Position numbers and translations under genes: made by a program. Source: Corythucha ciliata (taxonomy: Eukaryota > Arthropoda > Insecta > Hemiptera > Tingidae). Taken from it: DNA of 64,000 bases. The notes below the pieces were generated by a model. That model worked only from the letters and a program-made list of their open reading frames with translations, was not told where the DNA came from and searched no databases. Position 1 is the first letter of the stretch; each line of letters starts with the position of its first letter. Of the stretch, positions 12,470 through 23,690 are shown piece by piece. The stretch covers positions 19,158,001-19,222,000 of the forward strand of contig CM075941.1 of the NCBI GenBank assembly GCA_038030265.1, written 5' to 3'.

Positions 12470-13150
12470 GACTTTTCTGGTGTTGGTGAGTTTTGAGGAC
12501 TACACGAGGGAAATTTCTACATTTTTTTTATTTCACGAGCCAACGAATAAAAGAAAACTTTTTAATGAAAAAATCTTGACTGTAAATAATAAAGCTGTGA
12601 TCCTTTGTTTACTTTCTTTCCCATCCTTCTAGTTTATTATTATAAGACTGCAGTTACCGAAAGTGTGTCGTTGTAATTGTTTATTCTTATTTTTTTGTTG
12701 CAAGTAAACGATTTGTTTTTCCAATTTATTTGTTCTATCCGTAAATAATTTTGGTCTACTACTCGCGGGTTGATTTCATTATCGAAGCAGTCCTGCAGTT
12801 CTCGTATGCAATTCAGGCAGTGGAACCGAAAAAATGTCAATGAGGTGTAGCAGAACTTTGGAAAAAGGACCCACCCACCCACCCCTACGGTGATGTTTCT
12901 ATGGTGGAGAGGGGGGAGGGGGGGGTCATGTACGTTTCTCGGATTCGATCGGCCCTATACACAACAGCCAACAGAAATAGCAACAGGTACGGTATACGAC
13001 TAACTTCTTCGTTTCTCTTCACTCTGACTTTGGGGGAAGGGGTGGGCGGCACACCGCACCGCATTGCCAACCGCCCGCAATTTTGTGGTACAGCCAGACG
13101 TAATGTGGAGAAAAATACCAATATGTCGCTAAAATTAAGAAACATCACTA
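12470..13150. other. 3' flank of the second ETS domain; no gene seen
   Basis: Contains the two AATAAA signals near 12546 and 12588, then non-repetitive sequence with a G-rich patch (12905-12925). A stretch near 12830-12915 weakly resembles 23500-23585 (GCAG-AACT-TGGAAAA-GGACC, then GGTG-TGTTTCTATG-TGG), perhaps an old dispersed repeat. Confidence 0.35.
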
Positions 13151-13850
13151 ATAATAGCGGATGAGTTATCTCTAATTCTGAGGGAAAAATTGAATTACCT
13201 CTAAATCTAAGGAAAATCTCTAATTCAAGGCTAAAATTGATAAAAACGCCATTTCGCGGCTAAAATTGAGGGAATACGGCTAATTCATGGCGCAAAATCG
13301 TAGCTAATTTACGGGTGAAATTGAGACAAATCCCTAATTCACGGCTAAAATTTGGATAAACATCAATCCGCCATTAAAATTGTGGGAAGGTCCCAATCGA
13401 CGGCTAAAACAGAATAAAACTCTACAATTCATATCTAAAATCGCTAATTAGTGAATAAATGAAGAAATCGTGCTAATTCGCGGAAAAATTGTGAAAGAAC
13501 GCTAATAAGTAGATAATATTGAGAAAACAAAAAAAACCACGCCAATTCGCTGCTTCTGAAGGTAACTTTGTGGCTAAAATTGAGGAAAATCGATAATTCA
13601 TGGCTCTAATTGAAAAAAATTGCTAATTCACTAATAAGCGGCTAAAATTGTAAGAAAAGTAAATTGGCGGTTAAAATGGTAAGACGAGTAAATTGGCGGC
13701 TAAAATTGGGAGATAGTGCTAATCGGCTAATAAAAAAGAGGAAAACTATAGTTCATGATCAAAATAGAAAAATTTACTAATTAGCAGATAAATAAGCACA
13801 AATTTTTGGATAAAGTTAGTAAAACGCTAGTAAAAGGACACAATAAGGAA
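13150..13850. repeat. Degenerate ~30-bp array (GCTAATTC, GCGGCTAAAATTGAG polarity)
   Basis: Repeats of CTAATTC, then GCGGCTAAAATTGAGAAAA, at about 30-base intervals, many units decayed. Same family as in the E74-like intron but in the opposite orientation to 7550-8810. It directly precedes the ISL2EU transposon. Confidence 0.7.
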
Positions 13851-14355
13851 CTTGAACATTTTTCGGAATATTTTTTTTTCAAACAAACATTGAATTCTAA
13901 CAATATTGGTGAAAAAATTATTTACAAAAACCGAAAATTATAATTTTAATGATTTTTTGAAAGTATGGATTTTCGAGGGGCCCCCCAACCACCCCCTCAT
14001 CATGGTGCCATCTTGTATTTCTCGTGACGTCACGTTACGCGTTCTTGAAATGTACTTCGACGTATTTCTGATGCAGCTTAGTGGTTTGAACGAAAATATT
14101 CCTCAAATTATATTTAAATTCAACTGAGATGAGCTGTCGTGACTCTAGATTTAATTTAAAGCAGGTACCTGCCTAATATCGAGGTGTCATCTCGGTCATC
14201 TCAGGTTCTAGGAGAAGTGAAGGAGGGTTGATAAGATCCAACGCATCCACCTTCTCTGGTACTTTCTTATTCTCCACCTTCTTTCCATTAGATAATCTTA
14301 TATACTTATTAAAATTTGCATTATTATTAATAATAAGTTTATAATAAGATTTGCC

Positions 14356-16070
14356 ATGCCTAGAGAAGGCTTTGAAAAGGCAGACTCCCGCAATCTTCCG
14401 CAGGTTTCTGTCTTGTCGGTTGTAAATTTCATTCGTTCAACGATTGACGCCGGTGTAGAGTCGCGTGGGGTGAAAATGGAAAAGTAAGTACCTATACAAC
14501 TGACAAATAATGTTCCACTTCATCAAAAAGTACCATTTGGGGTCAGGTCAAAGCTTCGTTCAGCCTCAAGAGCTTACTCAATCAACAAAAACGTGAATTT
14601 TGTTTACAAAATCGCTGTCCTTGAACGCTAAACCCGACTTTGTCGACCTTAAGCTCGTGCATCATGGTTGTTTATTACAATAGGTAGTGACTTTAAATAT
14701 ATATTTTAGATCATCGCGAAAACAATACGGCGATGAATCTGTTGGGTACGTCGAACTTCGCCGCCAAAAAAATATTGTTGAAGTTTTCTCAAAAATCACC
14801 CCGGAACACAAGGTTCGCGCGAAGCCTTACTCGGTAGGCGTCACTATTGACGAGGAAAACGACCGGGTAATTAAGGGTGAATGCCTGGACTGTGTTGCAT
14901 CGTCTGGTATGTATTCCTCTATTTGGGTTTTGGGATTTTATATTACTGTGGCCGTTGGTGTGAACTGCTTCATTTTTTTTCTTCGCCTTTTGCCATAGGG
15001 GGATGCAAGCACCTTATCACGTTTTTATTTTGGCTACACAGACGTAGTGAAGAGCCCTCACCGACGTCAGTCGTTCCCTACTGGAAGAAGAGCCGGCTTT
15101 CCTCAGTCGTCGAGAGGAAATTCATCTCGCTGAAAGATTCGACACCACACTACAAACCCTTCCCTCAGCCCACTACATTCCCACTCGTAGAGGAAGTCGT
15201 TCGAGAGTGTAAAAAAGAAGGCGTGTTTAACACATTATGCTCAATGGCTGAAGACAGTGATACCACTAGTTCATTACACGATTTGTGGACTGAATTCAAG
15301 TTTTCTCGGCCTAAGGCCGACATAAGTGCATCTCATTTCATCAGATACTGCCAGGAGGCCATGAATAAGAAAATCATGGACGAAGAAGAAAAATTAACAA
15401 AGTCTCAGAGTGAGTCCAAGCTGTGGTACGAACTCAGATATGGCCGAATCACAGCGTCGGTAGCATATGAAGCAGCCCATTGCAAAACAGAAAATGGATC
15501 TCTTGTCAACAAGATTTTTGGTACGTATCTTGAAATGTTGTTTTAGGTCAGAATTCAGAGATCTTCCTTCTTGGAGCCTAAACCTGAGTTGTTTAAAAAT
15601 GCCTCGTTTTTCCAGGAGCCTCTTCTAAAATAGAGTCAACCTTCATGAAAAGAGGAAAAAAATTGGAAGGAGAGATACTTCGGAAAGTGGCTATGAGTAC
15701 AAAATGCCCCATCAGAACATGTGGCCTATTTCTCAAAAAGGAGCACCCCATTTTCGGAGCTTCACCCGATGGCCTGGCAGGAGACTTTGTTGTGGAAATT
15801 AAATGTCCTTCGTCTGAAAAAACCACGAAGGCTTACCTCAATAACTCCAACGAGTTAGGAGCCAAATACTTCGCTCAAATTCAGATGCAAATGTTTTTTT
15901 GTGATGTGGAAAAGGGGCTGTTCGTAGTTGCTGATCCCAACTTCGAAAATAATGGTGAAGTACAGCTTAAATGGGTCGCCCGGGATGAAGAATACGTGAA
16001 AAAATTGTTAAACGATGGTATGGATTTCTGGATAAACTATATTTTCCCCTTTTTTTTAAAAAGTGTTTAG
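14356..16070 (+). CDS. SWIM zinc finger plus YqaJ-type nuclease, ISL2EU accessory protein
   Basis: Four exons join in phase: 14356-14483, 14710-14906, 14999-15520 and 15616-16070 (433 residues, stop TAG). The start ATG gives MPREGFEKADSRNLP. Around residues 95-125 a SWIM-like finger is seen as GECLDC...GGCKHLITFLFWLHR. The C-terminal half is a YqaJ-like (lambda-exonuclease fold) domain: WYELRYGRITAS, then HPIFGASPDG and FVVEIKCPS, which hold the expected catalytic Asp and the Glu-x-Lys pair, then a Gln-rich QIQMQMFF helix. Proteins with SWIM followed by YqaJ are known as the second ORF of ISL2EU transposons, where a nuclease role in transposition is presumed, not proven. All introns are GT-AG and there are no in-frame stops, so the gene appears intact. 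It converges on the transposase gene. Confidence 0.88.
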
Positions 16071-16238
16071 ATTTTATTCAGTTTCGAGGTCACAATACGA
16101 AGGTACATGCTCGTGCCCCCGTTATTGTTATTTATTCTTTTGTAAAATAAGAACCAGTTGCCAAATTAGCAATATACTTTCTACTAAATGCACACTAAAG
16201 TGAACACTAAACTACATTGTTTCTTTTTCGTTCATCAG

Positions 16239-16375
16239 GGGGCCTATTCTCTAACTCCGAAGCAATAACTTTTTCACAGTCATATGTTTATTTCATTAAG
16301 TTTCTTCAAACAAATGAATGAAATAGACACATGGCTGGCGAAAAAAATATTGCTTGTTGTTAGAGAATAGGCCCC
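16239..16375. mobile_element. 137-bp MITE with 17-bp inverted ends (GGGGCCTATTCTCTAAC)
   Basis: GGGGCCTATTCTCTAAC at 16239-16255 is exactly complementary to GTTAGAGAATAGGCCCC at 16359-16375. The inner parts also pair partly (AGCAATA with TATTGCT). The interior is AT-rich and non-coding. Short length, terminal inverted repeats and lack of ORF fit a MITE. It sits about 170 bases after the YqaJ stop, inside the larger transposon. No clear target duplication was seen. Confidence 0.75.
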
Positions 16376-16379
16376 TAGT

Positions 16380-16985
16380 TGTGATTATTTATTGTCAATG
16401 GGGGGGGGGGTCCCTATGGACCATTGGGCACACTGGCTTTAGTTTGTATCACACGAGGTCGTTTGACTTCAAAGGAGGCTTCAGTATTGGGGGGTGGGAG
16501 CTATCTGACCCACATGAACAGTCCCCAATCAAGTTGAAGAAAGCTCCGAATCGGCCATTCTGTTTCCTGAATCATCTGTTTGAAATCGAAACAAGTAAAT
16601 TAATGCTCAAGTAGGTATACGAGCGAAGGAATATGAGCTAGGACCGAGTGGACGAAGTTAAATTCGCGTTAATCACTCGCTCGTTATAGCGCTATGCTTA
16701 TTATTCCATTGGACGACCTGGAATATTGGAAATAGCCAATATTGTTTCGAATTCGCGAGTCTAATTTCGAGTTCTTCGGAACTACCTTATTTATGGCTGT
16801 TTCGGCGCGAGCATAAAACGTGGACGGGTACATCTAATGGCGATAGGAGTACTGAGTGAAACATGAAATACAGATGCGTGCAACATTCTTGCTTCAGCCA
16901 GGGATGCCATTCAACCTGGTTTTGTAGAACAATACATTTCTGATCGGTTTAGGCATAAATAATAAGGTTCTATACATCTCAAAAA
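16380..16985. other. Spacer between converging transposon genes; no gene seen
   Basis: Non-repetitive sequence between the SWIM-YqaJ gene and the transposase stop. A poly-G tract lies near 16400. Frames here show no recognisable domain. Confidence 0.4.
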
Positions 16986-16988
16986 GTT

Positions 16989-19948
16989 TTAATTTATTGG
17001 GTTTTGTAAATTTATCAAACCACAAACACTCATTACCACTAGGTCCAAATAAGCTGCCAGTTTGTTGTCAATAGTAGAATGAGGAGTTAAAATTTTGAAT
17101 TCTCTCACACGACCAATCACCCTCTCTACGTGGATCCGTAAACTGGATATTTTTCGTGATGAGGTCACCTCTTCTTTGGACAGTTTTTTCCCAGTTTCCA
17201 CACTTGCGGGACGAACTAAACATGCATTTAGCTTTTCCAGCAATGGGCTGACATGCTTAAATCCTCGGTCCGCCATTACTTGGTCTCCCTCTGTGATGTG
17301 CGTCAAGAACCCACTTTCTGCCAATATATTAAGATCAGATATTCTTCCCCCGTAACCACTTGAAATGAAATTTACAAAACCATTAGGTGTGCATGAAATA
17401 AGATACTTGTACGTATTACAGCCATAGTATTCGGACCAAGTTAAAGCTTGCTTGGAAGCATCACTTGGTCTTTCTACCTGAACTTCAAAGCAGTCTATAA
17501 TGGAAACGACTTTAAAAAAATTTTTCCTGAAGGGAACGGGTAACCTGTGGTAAATTTTTTTTTTTTTGTGGCCAAAAGACAAATTTTTTGAGTTCTGTGG
17601 CCACGGGTGGTAACGACTGAAGGAATATTTTCGACACACTGCTCTCACTCAAACCAAAATCGTGACCCAGGACGACAAACTGGTCATTTGTTCTAATTTT
17701 TTTTAAAACTATCATAATATCCCTCTCTGAAATTTGAGTAGACTGAGATAAAAGTCTGATTAAAAAAAAGCAAGCCCTGGGCAATCCCAAGTAAAGCATG
17801 GGATAAAGCTCAGAAAGGGCTTTAGTAACAGCACAACACCTAGCTTTAAAAATTCGTATTTCCTCCTCCATTTGGCTGGTTGAAACGGTGGACGTTGACG
17901 TTGATGATACAACAAATGATGAAGACGAGGTCGATATTATGGTTTCGTCAAAGTTACCATTTCCATGTGACAATGTTTCGCTGATTTCATTAGCCGATAA
18001 ACGTCGTCTTTTTGGTACTGGCGAATATTCCTTTTCACTGCAGTTCGGCTGGTCGCGACGCGGAGAGGTTGAAATCGAAACCAAATTCGGTTGAACTTGA
18101 GTCCTCTTACTGCGAAAATGAGGGCGAGCTTGAAGAGAAACGTGAAAAACTTCAGGTTTCACTTGCAGACCTTAAGAAAAACAAACATTAGGGTTGAAGG
18201 TAACAATTCTTTCTCACGATTTCGTTGTTGCTTTGGATGGAATGGACCGGACTTGGATAGTTGGACAGGACCATTCAGTTTACAACTTATTGCCTTAACT
18301 GGAGCAATAAAAAGCTCTTGCCATTGGCACCTCTTACACGTAAGTTTTATTTTCATTTCTTGTAAAAATGGCAACTTTTATACAAAATGTATATAAAAGA
18401 AAGTTATTCGTATAAAAGGAGCTATATGCACAAAACGTTTTGATTATCCATAATTGAATTACGTTATTGGAGATCCTTACCCACCAAGTTATGGAGTTAA
18501 TCCAAAAGAATGTCTTTCTCTCTATAATTGGCGGAGGGGGGGGGGAATTAGGAGCCCCGCACGTGAACCCAAGAGCAGCCCATCAAAAAATAGTTTGCAT
18601 TTTTACCCTTGTCGTGCGTTTCTGGAAGAAAACCAAGTAAAGCGTCGCATTCTCCGAGTATTTCGTCATCTCGAGGTGAAATCGATCCTTTGATCGAATG
18701 TGATGGCCCTTCAACGGGATTACATGCTTCCAGCGTTGCAGACGGATGAGTTTCGGTATCTTGATCTGTGGCGTTTTAAGTAAAAGCACTCATGACAAAT
18801 AATGAAACGAAGGACATGGACATTTTTAGCTCTACCTTCACAGTCCTTCTGATCAAGCAATTCTTTGACAGTTTTCTGGCGCTCCAGCTTTTGTACAACA
18901 GATGAGATCCTCTTTTTCCTTCCTAAGAATCAAATCATTATCATAAATAAAAAGTACTTATTTTGAAATAAGTCTTGAAACAAATCAACAACTTTAATTC
19001 CAATAAAAATTGTCTGTACGTATAAGCTTTGTTCGGTAGCTGCTGCAGATGTTATGGGGAAGATTGATTTTGACCAATGAAATTGATGCGATTTGTTTCA
19101 TGTTTTTCGTTTGAATTATTGGAAGCAGCCAACGAACAAATGCTATAGTCAGTTTTGTCACAATAGAGCGAAAATAGTCAGTTTTCAAATTGATTAGAGG
19201 TCAAGAAATCAAATTACAGAATACGTACGTGTAACAAGACGAGATGCTTGGCAATCAAACCTTGAGGGTACGACGTCAGGTCGAAGTTGAACGTGAGTCC
19301 TTGAAGTTGGACCAAAAGTTCTCACATACATTAAGTTTTCTACGTCATTTTCGAGCTAGAAGTTTACAAAATATGCATAAAATGACAAATATTTTCAAAT
19401 TTACGCTATGCAGAAGGGCTATTCAAATCAAACATATGCATTTTTTTCAATCCATACTAGCCGCAAAATTAAGTCTCGAATACCCCATTATTACCTACTT
19501 AATCAAATATGCCCGTATTTATGAACGTTACTTCAAGCTTCCTTGAGTCAAGGAACCATTGAGATCAGTTTGATCACAATAAAAGCATCTGTTCTAAATA
19601 ACAAGGATCGTCCTGAAAGTTGAACCGAACGAGTTGATCAACTCATTCAACTCCGATTCAACATAGTGTGGATGGGCCTTTAACGTCAAGGAACGTTCAT
19701 AAATACGGGCAATACTTCATATTCTACTGGCATAATAAGTTTGTACTTACATTAAAGTGATCTTCGCAACAATGAAGCGTTGATTTCAACGACGTAGGAG
19801 TTAGTTCTTTGCGCCGGGACGCTCTGAACCATTTGGTTCTATCCGGTTCTCTTTTAGGCACCGATATAAACAACTTATCGGGAGTCGAAAAAGTAGTGTT
19901 TTTACATTGTGGCACAAAACAATACTTATAATTCTTTGTCTTATCCAT
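16989..19948 (-). pseudogene. ISL2EU transposase: THAP domain plus DDE_4 domain, one frameshift
   Basis: Five minus-strand exons fit in phase: 19948-19751, 19355-19229, 18922-18836, 18765-18607 and 18170-16989. Exon 1 (66 residues) is a THAP C2CH zinc finger (YCFVPQC ... CCEDHF). Exon 2 has the usual THAP tail (QLRPDVVPSRFDCQ). Exon 3 is a basic coiled segment. The last exon holds a helical region and a DDE_4 transposase domain with SIIDCFEVQVERPSDA, QVMADRGF and RIHVERVIGRV, giving the three acidic catalytic residues. THAP should bind the element ends and DDE_4 should cut and join DNA. The only defect seen is one extra base in the A7 run at 17514-17520 (plus strand), which breaks the frame just before SIIDCFEV. 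It could be a true mutation or an assembly error. Summed exon length leaves remainder one, as that predicts. Confidence 0.85.
19511..19710. mobile_element. 200-bp MITE inside the transposase intron (GCCCGTATTTATGAACGTT ends)
   Basis: GCCCGTATTTATGAACGTT at 19511-19529 is matched by its reverse complement ending at 19710, and pairing continues in degenerate form (TTCCTTGA blocks). No ORF. It lies in the intron between the THAP exon and the second transposase exon, so splicing could still remove it. A nested insertion into another transposon is the simplest reading. Confidence 0.75.
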
Positions 19949-20375
19949 TGTCACTAAAGAGCAAAGACCGAAAAGAAAAATCAACCAACCACACTGTTGA
20001 CAACGACTCAATGTCAATCACAACTTGGCTTTCATAAGCGTTATGAAAAGAACACAAGACAGGAATTGGGACCCAAAGAAAATAGGCACAAGAAAATAAG
20101 GAAAAATCGGAACACAGAAACAGAAACACGAGCAACACAAGCAGAGAAAAAACGGCAATGGAAAATGGAAGTCAACAATCAACTCAATCAAGAAGCATGA
20201 GAGAGAAGGTTGTTGCTAGGTTGCGTACTTGCCTCAAAGCAATTTTATAAATATGAGCTTGCGACATTGGCTTGTGAAACATTAACATTGTTTTGCTTTT
20301 CACGTTAAACATAAATATCCGAATAAAATCAATGCAAACGACGTCGAAAAACATGTAAAAGTACTGGGTATGAGG

Positions 20376-20409
20376 GACGGGTCGACGGTCGACCCGTCAA
20401 TTGACGTCA
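20376..20409. repeat. Cluster of perfect palindromes near the right end of the ISL2EU element
   Basis: A 23-bp palindrome (11-bp arms GACGGGTCGAC, one centre base) at 20376-20398 runs into GTCAATTGAC and TGACGTCA (20402-20409). It is 430 bases beyond the transposase start codon, near the expected right end of the transposon. It could be a terminal structure or a transposase-binding site. Function is inference. Confidence 0.5.
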
Positions 20410-20579
20410 CTGGCATTCAACCAATCAGAAAACGTTTTCTTGGGCATAAAAAATAACGATTTTTTATTGCTAATTTGCTAATTAGTGGCGAATTTTAAAA
20501 ATAATTTAACTCAAGATAACTTATTTTCAGATACCAATTGTCAGTCAAAAATACATTTTTATCCAACTTTTTGACCCAT

Positions 20580-22620
20580 GCAAGTTCCCTAAATGCACGG
20601 CTAAAATAGCTGCTCCTGAAGGTGATTTGTGACTAAAATTGAGGGACAGCGCTAATTCGTAAAACAAATTGAAATAAATGAAATTGAGAAACACATTAAT
20701 GCGCGGCTTGGGAAATCGTTAATTCGCGGCTAAAATTGAGGGGCGGTGCTGAAAATCACTATTCATCAAATTGAAAAAAAAAAAAAAAAAAAAAGCCAGT
20801 TCACGGCTAAAGTGTAGAAAACACAAATTCTCGGCATCTGAAGGCAAATGGAGAAAAAATTGATGAATGCATGGCACAAATTGAAACAAAACTGCTAATT
20901 TATTAATAAAATGAAGACAAATCAACAATTTGCGGCTAAAATTGGAAAAAACGACATTCTCCGCTACAATTGAGAGTAAGTGATAATCGGTGGCTAAAAC
21001 AGAGAAGAACGCTGATTCATGCCTCAAATGTAGACTCGGCTAGAATCAATTGAAAATGCTAATCGGCGGCTAAAATGAAGAAAACGATAATTCATGGCTA
21101 AAATAGAGCAAAATCGCTAATTTGCCGATAGTTAAGAAAAAACTGATTAGCGGATAAAGTTTATAATAACGCAAATTAACTGCTTTAATTGAGATACGCC
21201 AATTCACGTATAAAAATGTAGATAACACCAATTGAAGAATACTACTAGAATTGAATAATACTGCTAATTCATGGCACGGGTTGGAAAACAAATTGACAAC
21301 TCACGAGTAAAATTGAGACAAATTCACCAATTCCCGGCTATAAAATCGGGAAAAATCAGCAATGAATCCCTCAGTTAGACCAATTTGTTGTTTCTCAAGG
21401 CTAACTTTGTGACTGACATTTCACTACTGTGATAACATTTTTGGTTTTAAATCTTTGATTCGCGACTAATACAGAGAATAAGCGCTCATTTGCCACTAAA
21501 ATGGGGGGGGGGGGAATTCACCAATTCATAATGCAATCAGCACAACAGGGTATGTGAAGCCAACTTCGCTGCTAGAACAAAGAGAAAATGCGCTGGCCCA
21601 AGTTTCTTTAGGGCTGAAATTGCGAAGGTACGCAAATATTTTAATCTTGGGGCAAGAACGTGGCAAAAAGTTTGAAAATAGCGGTCATATTCGTGAGCAA
21701 AAGCGAAAAAAATCACTAATTCGCTTCTATAAAAATGAGAAAAGCGCTAATTCTCGGCTATAAAGTTGAGGAAAAGCATGAATCGTTCAGCGCAGACTCA
21801 GCCAATATTGAAAAAAAAAGAACGTTAATCCGTGATGGTTTCTCAAGGCAACTTCGTGACCAAAATTGAAAAAAAAAAAAGTTACCTCGCAAGCGACTAA
21901 TGAAAAAAAAATCGCTAAATGAGCGCTGAAATTTAGAAAGTACAATAATTCACTGTTACATTCGAGAAAACCCGGTAATTCACAGCTAAAATGGAGAAAA
22001 AGAGCAAAACCGCGGCTAAAATCGAGTAAAGTGATACTTTGCAGCAGAAATTAGGAAATTATTCATGGCTAAAATTGAGAGAACAAAGCCAATTCACGTA
22101 TCGATTGGGAAAAACCTGGTGAACCTGGCTAAAACAGAAAAACAGCTAATTCTTGGACTAAAATTAAAATAAAGAGCTCACTCACAGCTATAAAATGGAG
22201 AAAAGGCGCAAATTCGCGGCTAAAACTGACAATAAGCGCTTATATACTCGCAGGTAAAATGAAAAATTTTAAAATGACCATTCGCGGATTAATTTGAGAA
22301 AAACCGCTCATTCCGCGAGGATAAAATTGAGTTAACTTTACGGCTGAAATTATAGGAAATAATTCACATCTAAAATGGAGATAACCACCAATTTTGGGTT
22401 CAACATGAAAAAACTCGCTGATTCGCGACTAAAATAGGGTACAAGCTTGTAATTCGCGGCTAAAATTATAAAAGCTCTAATTCGTAGAAAAAATTGAGAA
22501 AAAACCCTAATTGTACGTGGCTAAAACTGCGTTAAACCACTGATTCCTGGCTAAAATTAAGAGAACGCCCATTTGCGGTTCTTAAAGACAAGCTTGTGGC
22601 TAAAATTTAGATATTTATCG
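20580..22620. repeat. Degenerate ~30-bp array (GCTAATTC, GCGGCTAAAATTGAG polarity)
   Basis: About 2 kb of units with GCTAAAATTGAGAAAA then CGCTAATTC, spaced about 30 bases, single polarity. Many units are diverged and interrupted by A runs (20772-20794). Frames inside are repeat shadows, for example Lys/Glu-rich ones near 21600. Confidence 0.75.
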
Positions 22621-23690
22621 CCTCCGTGATCACGGACCACCCAACCCCTACAAGAGGTGTAGCGGCTGCTACATCTTGGAGAGTTGGATATGGTGCCAGC
22701 GGTACCTACTGAATTCAGGGGTTCTTGGATGCAATAGCGCCGATACTAGGGCTGGCGATAACACACGGTCGTCCACGGAAGAATTCATGAAGCGCTTCCG
22801 AAACGGGCCAAAGTGGACAAAAACACTGGAATCACAGGGACAACCCATTCATTTGCTCGTATGATCGAAAAATCCGAAGTCTCGAAGGAGCTTTTTCAGC
22901 AATGTGGATAAATGTGAATTAAACTGGTACATTACCAGAGCGTTTTGAACCATTCTAAGTGGGCCCGAATTGCTCTCGAGATCGAGTGACATCGGACACC
23001 CCTCAAAAATTCAAGCTCCTAAACCTAGGAGCCTAAATGGAAATTATTTGTACCCCACCTGACCACTTCAAGGGCCGATCTTCCAAAGAATTATATTCTC
23101 CTAATCTGAGGGGACCTGTCGCCCTTTTTCCTTGTGTATTGCGGCAATATTCCATCAAACGCGCATTAGGAGAATATAATGTGCTAGGATCTGCCGACGA
23201 GCTCCCAGCACATTCTATGTTGCTGATCAAATTTTTTTTCCATTTTTCGTATTTGCTAGGAGGTCGGCTTTTTCAAAAACTATTTCGTTGACGAGCTCCC
23301 AGCACAATCTATTCTTCTGGTCGTTGGGAGACGAAATCTTGTCAAAAACGGCGAATTTGCCATTTTTCTCTAGTGTAATGCGGCGATTTTCCATCTTTCG
23401 TATTACGAGAATGTAGTAGGCTAGGAGCTCGGATTAGTTCAAACAGTTTTGCGTCGACGAGCTTGCGTCGTAGCGTAATGCTGCGATTGTTAATCCAAGC
23501 AGTGGCACCAATTGGCAGCAGTGGAACTCTGGAAAATGGACCGCAACCCTCCAACAAGTGGTGTTCCTATGAGTAAGGGATGAGGGGAGGCCGTTGCCCT
23601 TGAATTGAAACAATATTGTTTCCTCCAATTGGATTCTCTGTGGCTAGATCCCCTGTTTCAAAAGTCTACGTTCTGTTCTTCGGCCAAGCC
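22621..23690. other. Non-repetitive island between ~30-bp arrays; no gene recognised
   Basis: No convincing exon. Contains a stem-loop (23090-23180) and GAGCTCCCAGCACA segments that recur at about 23200 and 23290. Bases 23440-23600 weakly resemble 12780-12915. Confidence 0.35.
23090..23180. repeat. Inverted repeat with 16-bp perfect arms
   Basis: ATTATATTCTCCTAAT at 23090-23105 is exactly reverse-complementary to ATTAGGAGAATATAAT at 23165-23180, loop of 59 bases. It could be a small foldback element or MITE remnant. No other support. Confidence 0.55.

Larger units (their letters stand above)
14025..20410. mobile_element. ISL2EU-type DNA transposon (PIF/Harbinger-related), nearly complete, with nested MITEs
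   Basis: Two divergent-function genes characteristic of ISL2EU elements face each other: a SWIM-YqaJ nuclease-like gene on the plus strand (14356-16070) and a THAP plus DDE_4 transposase on the minus strand (16989-19948). Their 3' ends converge around 16.1-17.0 kb. Both flanks are ~30-bp repeat arrays, consistent with insertion into such an array. I could not find convincing terminal inverted repeats. A shared TGACGTCA at 14026 and 20402 is the only symmetry noticed near the ends and may be chance, so the outer limits are approximate. All splice phases are intact, so the copy is young, apart from one frameshift. Confidence 0.8.

Noticed and set aside
14356..16070. YqaJ domain as bacterial or phage contamination
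   Set aside because: The gene has three phase-consistent GT-AG introns and a SWIM domain and lies next to a THAP-DDE_4 transposase, the known eukaryotic ISL2EU layout.
14025..20410. TGACGTCA at both ends as ISL2EU terminal inverted repeats
   Set aside because: Only eight self-complementary bases match clearly, and pairing does not extend. Kept only as an approximate boundary.
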